A DNA stretch of 64,000 nt, taken from positions 186,001 through 250,000 of the forward strand of contig NZ_JAHBGB010000031.1 of the NCBI RefSeq assembly GCF_018390555.1, given 5' to 3'. Of this stretch, positions 34,524-43,800 are shown in pieces. The notes beneath the pieces are model-generated. The model was not told the origin of the DNA, made no database searches, and was given only the letters and a program-made list of their open reading frames with translations. Positions within the stretch are counted from its first letter, which is position 1, and each line of letters starts with the position of its first letter. Source of the stretch: Ancylobacter oerskovii. Its GTDB lineage: Bacteria > Pseudomonadota > Alphaproteobacteria > Rhizobiales > Xanthobacteraceae. A program made the translations under genes and the position numbers.

Positions 34524-34550
34524 CGGCGAGAAAAATCCTCTCTCTCGCCG
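34524..34550. repeat. Hairpin in the divergent binding-protein/ku region
   Basis: Arms 34524-34531 and 34543-34550 (8 bp, perfect) with an 11-nt A/C/T-rich loop. It lies 43 nt upstream of the binding-protein start. The rest of 34482-34702 holds no gene. Confidence 0.5.
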
Positions 34551-34702
34551 CCCGCCCGCGAGGGAGTGATCCAAATCGGCCGGCGGATTGCAGAAACGCC
34601 TTCTCGCGGCCGCGCGCCGGGCGGGGAATCCGCCCTCGCCCGGAACACCGGCGCGCTCCCCACGTTTAGGATCGAGTGGCAGATCGGGCAGGAGAAGCGA
34701 CG

Positions 34703-35584
34703 ATGGCGCCCCGGGCCGTGTGGAAGGGCTATCTGCAGATCGGCGAGCTGAGCCTGCCGGTGGCGCTGCACACCGCGGTCTCGACCGCCGAGCGCGTGAG
34801 CTTCCACGGCTTCAACCGCAAGACCGGCAACCGGCTGCGGCGCGCCTTCGTCGACCGCGAGACCGGCGAGGAAGTCGCCCGCGACGACCAGGTTAAGGGC
34901 TACGAGGTCGCCCCCGAGCGCTATGTCACCTTCGAGCCGGACGAGATCGCCGCCGCGGTGCCGGAAGGCGACAAGACGCTCGCGGTGAGCGCCTTCATTC
35001 CCTGCGCCGAGATCGACGACCTCTATTTCGACCGGCCCTATTACCTGACCCCCGCGGGCGCCGAGGCGCAGGAAGCCTATGCGCTGCTGCACGAGGCGCT
35101 GCAACGCCGCCATGTCGCGGCGCTGGCGGGCGCGCTGCTGTTCCGCCGCGCCCGCACGGTGCTGGTGCGCGCCCAGGAGGACATGCTAACCGCGACGCTG
35201 CTCAGCTTCGACTATGAGGTGCGCGACGCCGACGACACCTTCGCCGGCATCGCGCCGATCCGCATCGACAAGGAAATGCTGAAGCTGGCCCGGCACATCA
35301 TCGCCACCAAGGAAGGGCGCTTCGACCCGGCCGGCTTCGACGACCGCTACGAGGCGGCGGTGGTGGAGCTGGTGCGGGCCAAGGCGGCCGGGCGCACCGT
35401 GAAGCCGCCCAAGGCGCGGAAGCCGGAGAAGGTGACCGACCTGATGGAGGCGCTGCGCCGCAGCGCCGGTGTGGAGGACAAGCCCGCCGCTACCGGCAAA
35501 TCCGCCGCCAAGCCGGCGCACGGGCCGACGCGCCGGGCCGCGTCCCGCAAGGCGGGCACGGCGCCGCGCAGGAAGGCGGGATAG
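34703..35584 (+). CDS. ku: Ku DNA-end-binding protein, copy 1 (non-homologous end joining)
   Basis: A 293-residue bacterial Ku. WKGYLQIGELSLPVALHTAV begins the Ku core; FNRKTGNRLRRAFVDRETGEE, GYEVAPERYVTFEPDEI and RIDKEMLKLARHII continue it to about residue 235. A basic Lys/Ala tail (about 240-293) is an extended C-terminus that in other bacteria helps DNA binding and LigD contact. Ku binds double-strand ends and recruits LigD. The ATG at 34703 follows GGAGAAG. ligD begins 7 nt after the stop. Confidence 0.95.
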   Translation: MAPRAVWKGYLQIGELSLPVALHTAVSTAERVSFHGFNRKTGNRLRRAFVDRETGEEVARDDQVKGYEVAPERYVTFEPDEIAAAVPEGDKTLAVSAFIPCAEIDDLYFDRPYYLTPAGAEAQEAYALLHEALQRRHVAALAGALLFRRARTVLVRAQEDMLTATLLSFDYEVRDADDTFAGIAPIRIDKEMLKLARHIIATKEGRFDPAGFDDRYEAAVVELVRAKAAGRTVKPPKARKPEKVTDLMEALRRSAGVEDKPAATGKSAAKPAHGPTRRAASRKAGTAPRRKAG

Positions 35585-35591
35585 GCGCTCC

Positions 35592-38180
35592 ATGGCTCTC
35601 GACACCTATCGCCGCAAGCGCCGTTTCGACGTCACCCCCGAGCCGCGCGGGCGCGCCTCGCGGCAGGTCGGGCACGCCTATCTGATCCAGAAACATGCCG
35701 CCCGCCGGCTGCATTACGATCTCCGGCTCGAACTCGACGGGGTGCTGAAGAGCTGGGCGGTCACGCGCGGGCCCAGCCTGGTGCCGGGGGAGAAGCGCCT
35801 CGCGGTGGAGGTCGAGGACCATCCGCTCGACTATGGCAGCTTCGAGGGCACCATCCCCAAGGGGGAATATGGCGGCGGCACGGTGCTGCTGTGGGACACC
35901 GGCAGCTGGACGCCGATCGGCGACCCGCACAAGGGGCTGAAGAAGGGGCATCTCGAATTCGCGCTCGACGGCCGCAAGCTCGGCGGCCGCTGGCATCTCG
36001 TCCGCATGCACCGGAAGCCGGGCGAGAGCCGCACCAACTGGCTGCTCATCAAGGGCGAGGACGAGGCCGCCCGCCCGCTCGACGCCCCCGACATATTGGA
36101 GGAGCGGCCGGAATCGGTGAAGACCGGCCGCGACATCGACGCCATCGCCGGCGAGGCGCCGGGCTGGTCGTCCAAGGCGGGGCGGCTGAAGCCCGAGGCG
36201 TCCGACGGCTCCGGCACGCCGGCGAAGGCGAAATCAGCCGGAACGGAGCGCACGCCGGACAAGGCGCCGGACAAGACGACGGGGACGACGGCGAGGCCAA
36301 GGGGCGCGACGTCGGCCCGCAAGGGCCGGAAAGCGCTGCCCGATTTCCTGGCGCCGCAGCTCGCCACGCTGGTGGCGCGGGCGCCGACCGGCGAGAACTG
36401 GCTGCACGAGATCAAGTTCGACGGCTACCGGCTGCAGGCTCGGATCGACGGCGGACAGGTGACGCTGCTGACCCGCGGCGGGCTGGACTGGACCGGGCGC
36501 TTCGGCCCGGCGCTCGCCGACGCCCTGGCCCGGCTGCCGGCCGAGACGGCGCTGATCGACGGCGAGGTGGTGGTGGAGACGGGCACCGGCGCCTCCAGCT
36601 TCCCGGCGCTGCAGCAGGACCTCGCCGAGGGACGCAGCGAGCGCATGCGCTTCTACGCCTTCGACCTGATGCATCTCGATGGCCGCGACCTCACCGGCGA
36701 ACCGCTGACCGACCGCAAGGCGGCGCTGCACAAGCTGTTCGCCGGGGCCGGCGATCCGCTGCGCTTCAGCGAGCATTTCGAGGAGGACGGCGCCACGCTG
36801 CTGCGCCATGCCTGCCGCCTCAGCCTGGAAGGGCTGGTCTCCAAGCGCCGCGACAGCCGCTACCGCTCCGGCCGCTCGAAGGACTGGGTGAAGTCGAAAT
36901 GCGCCGAGCGGCAGGAATTCGTGATCGGCGGCTACGTGCCCTCCTCCGTCTCTCCCCGCGCCATCGGCTCGCTGGTGCTGGGCGTGTTCGAAAAGGGCGG
37001 GCTGCGCCATGTCGGGCGGGTGGGCACCGGCTATTCCCAGCGCATGGCGCAAGAACTGTTCCGCACCCTGCAGCCGCTGATCCGCGACACCAGCCCCTTT
37101 GCCGGGCGGCTGACGGCGGAGGAGCGGCGCGACGCCGTCTTCGTCGAGCCCTCGCTGGTGGCCGAGGTCGAGTTTCGCGGCTGGACCGGCGACCGGCATC
37201 TGCGCCATGCTTCCAATCGCGGCCTGCGCGAGGACAAGCCGGCCGCCGAGGTGGTGCGGGAAGAGGCGGGCACGGGAGGCAAGCCGATGGCCGACAGGGC
37301 GACGCCGGCGTCGGCGGTGACGCTCACCCATCCCGACCGGCTCTACTGGCCGGAGGACGGCGTCACCAAGCAGGGGCTGGCGGACTATTACGCGCAGGTC
37401 TGGCGCTTCATCGCCCCCTTCGTGGTGGCGCGGCCGCTGGCGCTGCTGCGCTGCCCGGACGGCATCGCGCAGGCCTGCTTCTTCCAGAAGCACGCCTGGC
37501 GCGGCATCAACAAGGCCATCCGCCAGGTGGCCGATCCCAAGGACAAGGGCGGCGAGAAGCTGCTCGCGCTAGGCGATCTCGACGGGCTGATCGCACTGGT
37601 GCAGGCCGGCACGCTGGAGATCCACCCCTGGGGCGCCCCGCTGGGCGGGCTGGAAAGGCCGGACATGCTGATCTTCGACCTCGACCCCGGCGAGGGGGTG
37701 GGATGGCCGCACATGGTGGCGGGCGCGCGCGAGGTGCGGGCGCGGCTGGAGGCGGACGGCCTCGCGGCCTTCGTGAAGACGTCGGGCGGCAAGGGACTGC
37801 ATGTGGTGGCGCCGCTGGCGCCCAAGGCGGGCTGGCCGGCGGCCAAGGCCTATGCCAAGGCGCTCGCCGACGCCATGGCCGCCGACGATCCCGACCGCTT
37901 CCTCTCCGTCGCCACCAAGGCGAAGCGCGGCGGGCGGATTTTCGTCGACTATCTGCGCAATGCGCGCGGCGCCACCGCCGTGGCGCCCTTCTCCACCCGC
38001 GCCCGCGCCGGGGCGGCGGTCTCCATGCCGGTGGCGTGGGAAGAACTCGACCAGATCACCGGCGCCGCGCAGTTCACGCTCGACAACGCCCCGACGCGGC
38101 TGGCCGAGCTCGCGACCGATCCCTGGGAGGATTTCCGCCCGGCCGCGGCGGCGCTGCCGGCCGCGAAGCGGGGGCGATGA
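35592..38180 (+). CDS. ligD: Multifunctional DNA ligase LigD (phosphoesterase, ligase, polymerase)
   Basis: An 862-residue enzyme of bacterial end joining. Domain order is 3'-phosphoesterase (residues about 20-170; HYDLRLELDGVLKSWAV, DHPLDYGSFEG), ATP-dependent ligase (about 255-570; the adenylated lysine is K275 in HEIKFDGYRLQ), and a primase-like polymerase (about 580-855; LIFDLDPGEGVGW gives the Asp pair, then KTSGGKGLHVV). A Lys/Thr-rich linker separates phosphoesterase and ligase. This order is that of Pseudomonas LigD and differs from the mycobacterial order. The ATG at 35592 is 7 nt after ku. All three domains look intact. Confidence 0.95.
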   Translation: MALDTYRRKRRFDVTPEPRGRASRQVGHAYLIQKHAARRLHYDLRLELDGVLKSWAVTRGPSLVPGEKRLAVEVEDHPLDYGSFEGTIPKGEYGGGTVLLWDTGSWTPIGDPHKGLKKGHLEFALDGRKLGGRWHLVRMHRKPGESRTNWLLIKGEDEAARPLDAPDILEERPESVKTGRDIDAIAGEAPGWSSKAGRLKPEASDGSGTPAKAKSAGTERTPDKAPDKTTGTTARPRGATSARKGRKALPDFLAPQLATLVARAPTGENWLHEIKFDGYRLQARIDGGQVTLLTRGGLDWTGRFGPALADALARLPAETALIDGEVVVETGTGASSFPALQQDLAEGRSERMRFYAFDLMHLDGRDLTGEPLTDRKAALHKLFAGAGDPLRFSEHFEEDGATLLRHACRLSLEGLVSKRRDSRYRSGRSKDWVKSKCAERQEFVIGGYVPSSVSPRAIGSLVLGVFEKGGLRHVGRVGTGYSQRMAQELFRTLQPLIRDTSPFAGRLTAEERRDAVFVEPSLVAEVEFRGWTGDRHLRHASNRGLREDKPAAEVVREEAGTGGKPMADRATPASAVTLTHPDRLYWPEDGVTKQGLADYYAQVWRFIAPFVVARPLALLRCPDGIAQACFFQKHAWRGINKAIRQVADPKDKGGEKLLALGDLDGLIALVQAGTLEIHPWGAPLGGLERPDMLIFDLDPGEGVGWPHMVAGAREVRARLEADGLAAFVKTSGGKGLHVVAPLAPKAGWPAAKAYAKALADAMAADDPDRFLSVATKAKRGGRIFVDYLRNARGATAVAPFSTRARAGAAVSMPVAWEELDQITGAAQFTLDNAPTRLAELATDPWEDFRPAAAALPAAKRGR

Positions 38181-38195
38181 GCCGGCGGCGAACGC

Positions 38196-39014
38196 TCAGC
38201 CGCGGCGCGCGGCCTTCTCGGCGGCGAGGCTGCGCTTCAGCGCCTCGGTGATGCTGATGACATTGCCCCCCGTCGGCGCCGGTTCGCCGGCCGGCTCCTC
38301 CCTCCGCTTGGCGGGAGCCCGGCGCTTGCTCTTGCGGGCGGCGATCAGCTTGCGCAGGTTTTCCTGCACGGGGTCGCCGACCATGGAGGGATCCCAGTCG
38401 CGCATGCGGGCCTCGATGAGCTCGAAGATCAGCTCCAGGGCGGCCGGGTCGGGCTTGCGGGCGGGCCGGTCGCCCACATAGTCGGCCGCCGGCCGGACCT
38501 CGTCGCCATAATGCAGCGTCCACAGCACGATGCCGCGCTCGCGGGGCTCCAGCATCACCGCCCGCTCGCGCCGATATAGCACCAGCCGGGCGATGCCGTT
38601 CATCCGCGACGCCGCCATCGCCTCGCGGATCACCGCGAAGGCCTCGGCGCCGACCTCGTCGGCCGGGGCGAGGAAATGCGGCTTGTCGAACCAGATGGAG
38701 CCGATCGAATCCGCCGGCACGAACATGTCGATGTCGATGGTGCGCGTGCTTTCCAGCGCCACCGCGTCGAGTTCGTCGTCCTCCAGGTAGACGATGCGGC
38801 CGGGCTCCAGCTCATAGCCCCTCGCCTCGTCCTCCTCGCGCACCTCGCGGCCGCTGACGGCATCGACATAGCGCGCCTCGACACGGTTGCCGGTGGCGCG
38901 GTTGAGGGTGTGGAAGCGGATCTTCCCGCCCTCGCCAGTCGCCGGCTCCATGGTCACCGCACAGGTGACCAGCGACAGCTTGAGATAGCCCTTCCAGAAG
39001 CTACGCCGCGCCAT
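38196..39014 (-). CDS. ku: Ku DNA-end-binding protein, copy 2
   Basis: A 272-residue second Ku, convergent with ligD. FWKGYLKLSLVTCAVTMEPA and HTLNRATGNRVEARYVDAVSG open the core; GYELEPGRIVYLEDDELDAV and LFELIEARM-type helices follow. The C-terminus carries KSKRRAPAKRREEP, a basic tail, then ISITEALKRSLA, close to the C-terminal contact motif of other alphaproteobacterial Ku proteins. Two different Ku paralogues around one LigD may form a heterodimer, as reported for Sinorhizobium. It begins 9 nt after a small membrane-protein gene. Confidence 0.94.
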   Translation of the reverse strand: MARRSFWKGYLKLSLVTCAVTMEPATGEGGKIRFHTLNRATGNRVEARYVDAVSGREVREEDEARGYELEPGRIVYLEDDELDAVALESTRTIDIDMFVPADSIGSIWFDKPHFLAPADEVGAEAFAVIREAMAASRMNGIARLVLYRRERAVMLEPRERGIVLWTLHYGDEVRPAADYVGDRPARKPDPAALELIFELIEARMRDWDPSMVGDPVQENLRKLIAARKSKRRAPAKRREEPAGEPAPTGGNVISITEALKRSLAAEKAARRG

Positions 39015-39023
39015 CGCCCCACC

Positions 39024-39362
39024 TCAATCGATCCAGGCCACCACGAGGCCACCCAATACCATGATAGCGGCCAGCCAGAAGATGACGCGCGCGACGAAGG
39101 GAAGCGGCGAGGCGCCGCCGCGATTGTCGTCATAGCCGCGCGGCGCTTCATGGGTGACGCCCGGCGCCTCGCCGGAGGGCGGGCGAAGCTCCTGTGCGCG
39201 GGCCCTCGCCACCGCCGGCCGGGAAGGGGGCGTTCCGGCCGCCTCGTCATCGGTGCCGAGCGGCGCGGCGGCGGGATCGGGAAACGGCACCTTGTCGCCG
39301 CCGCGGCCGCGATCAATATCCTCGCGCAGGCGGTCGGCATGGAGCAGGGACGTGTTCGACAT
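39024..39362 (-). CDS. Small tail-anchored membrane protein upstream of the second ku
   Basis: A 112-residue protein of unknown function. The first 85 residues are polar and Pro/Arg-rich, predicted disordered; one hydrophobic segment (FVARVIFWLAAIMVLGGLVV) ends the protein just before the last residues, so it is probably tail-anchored in the inner membrane. An excellent AAGGAGG lies 9 nt before the ATG at 39362, which supports real translation. It is 9 nt before ku copy 2 and should be cotranscribed. Confidence 0.7.
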   Translation of the reverse strand: MSNTSLLHADRLREDIDRGRGGDKVPFPDPAAAPLGTDDEAAGTPPSRPAVARARAQELRPPSGEAPGVTHEAPRGYDDNRGGASPLPFVARVIFWLAAIMVLGGLVVAWID

Positions 39363-39706
39363 GGGGATCGGCCTCCTTCGATCCGTTCGGCAACAACGAT
39401 CCGCCGCCGCCTTCGTTCCATGCCTCCGGCGATGCCGGGCGGATCGTTTTCGCGCTCACCCATGCCGCGGGCCACGCAAGCGGTCTGTTCGGAAACGACG
39501 CTTTTGCCGGCAATGCCCGCTGCCGTGACGGGCCCTGCCCCCGGCCCATGTCCGGCACGGCGGTGGCGGACGGCATCAATCACCGCGGAACCGGGCCGAA
39601 TTCATGAACGGCGGACATAAGTCCATGCCGTTTGCGCCGGCTAATGCCCCAACGGCACATGCCCTATGATGCCGGTCATGGATCAGGGACAGCACGGATA
39701 GCGGAC
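39363..39706. other. Non-coding gap of 344 nt between divergent small membrane-protein genes
   Basis: Coding-like frames here have no ribosome site and no family resemblance. The region must hold the promoters of the two divergent small genes. No palindrome, repeat or RNA motif stood out. Confidence 0.5.
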
Positions 39707-40045
39707 ATGAACACCCAGCCCATGACGATCGACGGCCTCGAATTCGGCCAGCCGCACTCTCGCGCCGTACACGCCGAGGCCCGCGTGGGCGCCCGCGTGG
39801 ACCTCGGGCCGCGCTTCGTGGCCTGCCTGATGCTCGGGCTGTCGCTGTCGGGGGCGGCCTTCCTCTCGCAGGCCCTGTGCTCCTACAACCGGCTGACCGC
39901 CTCGGCGGCCGTCGCCGCGCCGGTGTCGGCCGGCGCCTCCCTGGCCCGCGCCGGGGAAGAGGACGGCCGGGTCGCGCCGCCCTGCGAGCAGCTGGCGCAT
40001 CTCGCCCCGGCCCGCCCCGAACCGCTGCACGTCGCCTCGCTCTGA
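39707..40045 (+). CDS. Small hypothetical membrane protein
   Basis: A 112-residue protein with one likely membrane segment (FVACLMLGLSLSGAAFLSQA, residues about 36-55) and a Cys close behind it. The C-terminal half is Ala/Pro-rich and contains a second Cys (PPCEQL). The start at ATG 39707 has only a weak ribosome site. No family is recognised. It lies between the end-joining locus and the glycan region. Confidence 0.5.
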   Translation: MNTQPMTIDGLEFGQPHSRAVHAEARVGARVDLGPRFVACLMLGLSLSGAAFLSQALCSYNRLTASAAVAAPVSAGASLARAGEEDGRVAPPCEQLAHLAPARPEPLHVASL

Positions 40046-40064
40046 GAAAGCGCCCGGCCGCTGC

Positions 40065-40835
40065 CTACAGCCGGGCCAGCGTCATGCCGAGCTTGCCGTC
40101 GGCATATTTCTCCAGCGCGGCGATGGCGCCGTCATTGGCGCCGCCGTCATTGAAGTCGCGGAACAGCGAGGCGCCCTCATTGGTGTCCGGCAGGCTCGCC
40201 AGCCGGTAGTCGGGGTGCACCACATAGACCGGCACGCCATAGACGGCGCTGTGCCACTTGAACCAGAGATCGTCCGCCGTCGGCGCCGCCTTCATCGCGG
40301 TGATCATGTCGAGCACGGCCGGATGGAAGAAGGACGGATGGTAGAGCACCCCGTCTTTGCCGGTCGGCAGCAGGAACACGCTCGGATTCTCGGTGATGGT
40401 CTGGCTGGTCCAGTAGCGATAGGGCAGGAAGCTGCCCTCGCCCTTCACCATGCGGTGGCCGCGGAAGGCGATGATGCAGCGGTGCCGGCGATAATAATGC
40501 ACCAGCGTCGACAGCCAGTGCGCGGGATAGATGGTGTCGTCGTCGGCGGTGGCGATCAGCGATCCCTGCGCCTGCGGATCGGCGAGGATCGGCAGCAGCT
40601 TGCGGTACGGGCCGGAATTGGGCACGCGGAACCATTTCAGCCGCCCGTCGGCCACCCATTGCCGGCAGTCCGGCGGGACCTCCCCCATTCCCTCGTCCAG
40701 GAGATGCGGCTCGGGCGAGGTGAAGACCCGGATCTCGAAATCCGGGTAGTCCTGCGCGAGCAGGCTCGCCAGCGTCAGATGCAGCTTGTCCTGGCGGGCC
40801 CGGATCGAGGTGAGCCCAATGATGACCTTTTCCAT
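40065..40835 (-). CDS. Glycosyltransferase-like protein (GT2-type fold)
   Basis: A 256-residue protein. VIIGLTSIRARQDKLHLTLA at the start and LIATADDDTIYPAHWLSTLV (a DDD metal/sugar-nucleotide motif at about residues 104-106) are GT-A features; FFHPAVLDMITAMKAAPTAD and DDLWFKWHSAVYG follow. It probably transfers a sugar in surface-polysaccharide synthesis. The ATG at 40835 follows GGAGTGAG. It lies downstream of the 1750-residue glycosyltransferase on the same strand, 53 nt after it. Donor and acceptor are unknown. Confidence 0.8.
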   Translation of the reverse strand: MEKVIIGLTSIRARQDKLHLTLASLLAQDYPDFEIRVFTSPEPHLLDEGMGEVPPDCRQWVADGRLKWFRVPNSGPYRKLLPILADPQAQGSLIATADDDTIYPAHWLSTLVHYYRRHRCIIAFRGHRMVKGEGSFLPYRYWTSQTITENPSVFLLPTGKDGVLYHPSFFHPAVLDMITAMKAAPTADDLWFKWHSAVYGVPVYVVHPDYRLASLPDTNEGASLFRDFNDGGANDGAIAALEKYADGKLGMTLARL

Positions 40836-40888
40836 GTTCTCACTCCGAGCCGAGGCGTCCTGAACGGGCGGGCGATGCACGGCCATCC

Positions 40889-43800
40889 TCACGACAGGAG
40901 GTTCTGCGCCCGCAGCGGCCACGGGATCGGCACGCCGTCGGCGACCTCGTCGACGCGCCGGCCACCGAGGACCGGCACCCGCACGCGCCGCGCGAAGGCA
41001 TCGCGGAACAAGGCGAGATAGCCCGGCAAGGTGCGGTTGACCGCGTTGGACAGGCTCGCCGGCGTGGCGAAGCAATAGGTGAGCGGGCATTCGACCTGCA
41101 CATGCGCGTGGGCGCCATAGGCCGCCTCCAGCCGCTCGCGGAACTCCACGTCGCCGCGCGAGCGCACCGGCGCGAAGCCGCCGATCACCTCGAACACCTC
41201 GCGGCGGAACATCGAGGTCATGGTGCCGTCGCCGAGCAGTTCCAGCGTGTGCTCGAACTGCAGCCGGGCGAGGCGATCGATGCGCAGATGCGCGGTGGTG
41301 CAGAGCTTGAGGATCGGCGAGCGCGCCAGCGCCCGCGCCTGCACCTCCAGCCGCTGGGGATGCGCATAGTCGTCGCCGTCATGGATGGCGACGAAGGCAC
41401 CGGTGGCGATCTCCAGCGCGCGGTTGCGGGCGACATAGGGGCCGGAATTGCGCGGCAGCCGCAGGAAGCGGATGCGCGGATCGCACGTCGCCAGTTGCTC
41501 GATCGCCTCGGGATCCACCTCGTCGCTGGCGTCGTCCACCAGAATGATCTCGATGTCGCGATAGGTCTGGCGCGCCAGCGAATCGAGCGAGGCGGCCAGC
41601 AGCACCGGATCGGGATTGTACACGGTGACGATCACGCTGATGCGGCCGGGCTCCTCCTCGGCGGGGGGCGGCAGCGGCTGGCGGGCGAAATTCTCGAACA
41701 GCCCGACGATGTCCTCGCCGGCGAAGGACAGGGGCGCCACGCCGTAATCGAGGCCCCAGCGCGCCAGGGCCCGCTCCAGCGGCCGCATGTTGCGGTGATA
41801 GCTGGCGGCGACGATGCCGTTGGCGTCGTTGGTCGATTCCAGGCTGTCGATGCCGGCGCCGTCGAAATGGCGAATGGCGACCCGGTCGTCGAACAGGATG
41901 GCGAGCGCCAGCATCCGCTCCGGCGAGGCGCCGGCCGGATAGCGGATCGCCCCGGCGGGAATGCCGAGCCGGCTGATCTCGTAGGTATAGGTGCGCAGCT
42001 GCGCCAGAAGCTGGCCGGCATCGCGATGCTCGGCGAAATGCATGTTCACCAGCCGGGTGAAGCGCGGCGCGTCGCCGGCGAGCAGCGCCGCGATCAGCCG
42101 GTCGGGGAGCGACGGCGTGAAGCGCACCGCCGCGTCCTCGTCGTTGCGGTATTCGAGCGGCAGCTGGTCGGCATCGACGCCGGCCAGCGCGGCGCCGATG
42201 AGGCTGCCCACCTCCGGGTCGTCGAGAACGCCCCGGTGCGGCGAACGCTCGATCATGCCCACCAGCAGCGCCATGCTGCGGGCCGAGGCGTAGCGGCCGC
42301 AGGCGGCGACCAGCCGCGCCACCGCCCGGTCATGCGGCTGCAGCAGCACCTCGGCGGCACTCGCCATCAGCACCGCCGTGATGTCGGCCGGCGGCAGCGC
42401 CATCGCCACCGCCTCGAACAGCGGCAGCACCAGATCGGGCGAGCGGGCCGCCAGTCCCGCGACATGCAGGCCGAAGGCCCGGCCGGCGACCTCCTGCAGG
42501 CCGACCGCCTTGCAGCATTCCAGCAGGCCGAGAATGGCCTCGTCGTCGAGCGCGGGGAGCTCGGCCGGCCGGGCCAGCCGATCGCGCAGATAGGCCTCCA
42601 CCGCCGCCAGGTGGCCGCGGCGGGCGCAGCCCTGCAGGCGCGTGAAGAAATCCGGCGCGCGGGCGAGTTCGCCGCTCGCCTCCGCGCCGAGCCCCAGCGC
42701 GCTGACAAGGGCCACGTCGTCGACATGGACGGGCGGCTGCATCATGCCGGCGGCTTCCGCCGCGCCGGCCCAGTTCTCCAGCACATGGGCGGCGAAGCCC
42801 ATTTCCCGCGCCGTCACCGATTCCGCGAAGTGCCGCAGCAGCGGCCGGGCCGCCGCATCATTGACCAGCGCCAGCGCCGAATCGCCCTCCCCGACCACGC
42901 GGAAGGGATGCTCGGTCGCCATGACGATGCCGGCGGCCTCCTTCGCGTCGAAGCGCCGCGCCGTCTCGACAAGATCCGACAGCCGGTAGCAGCCGCGCTC
43001 GCGCAGGCCGAGGAAGCAGGTCGGCACCGCCGAATTGGCGGAAAGCGAGAATTCCCCCGAGGCCGGCGCGTAGCGCAGCGCGCTGGTGGCCACCGAGCGC
43101 TCGCCGGCCATGATGAATTCGCGCCGGCAACGCGACACATAGTCCGCCGGGTAGCCGTAGGCGCGGGTCATCGCGACGACCGGGGTCGCGGGAGACACGC
43201 CATCCGCCAGCAGCCCGGACCACAGACCGTCGGCCTCGGCCATGCTGGCGAGCGCGACCACCCGCGCGCCGGCCGGCAGCGCCAGCTCGGCCCCGGCGGC
43301 GAAATCATGCACGACGATGCAGCTCGGGCCGGCCGAGGCCGTCACCGGCACGGTCTCGACGCCGACCGGGAATTCCGGCCCGGCCCAGGCGGCGGCCGCC
43401 AGGGGCAGGGTCTCCCCGGCCAGCGCCTCGACGGCGCTGCGCACATCGGCGCAGATCCGCACCGCGCCATCCGGCGTGCGGGGCAGATTGCCCGTCGACA
43501 CCAGATCCGCCGGCGCCGGCGCGAGCGCCACGGCCGAGCCGATCCCCGCCCCGCCGGCGGCCAGCAGGCGCGGCCAATAGCCGAGCGCCGGCACCGGCAG
43601 GCGGCGCGGCTCGCGCAGCACCACGAAGCAGCGACATCCCTTTGCCGACGCCTCGACGAAGCGCGCGAGCGCACCGGCCTCCTGATCCGGGGCCTCGGCG
43701 GTGGCGATCACCCGGCAGCCGAGGCCGGCCAGAGCGGCAAGATGCGCGCGCTCCCCGGCATCAGGAGCGGCGCGCGGCACCAGGATGGCAACCTCGCCGG

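Noticed and set aside
40836-41090. N-terminal extension of the 256-residue glycosyltransferase
   Set aside because: It runs into the end of the giant glycosyltransferase gene in another frame; the ATG at 40835 has a Shine-Dalgarno and begins the GT-A fold directly.
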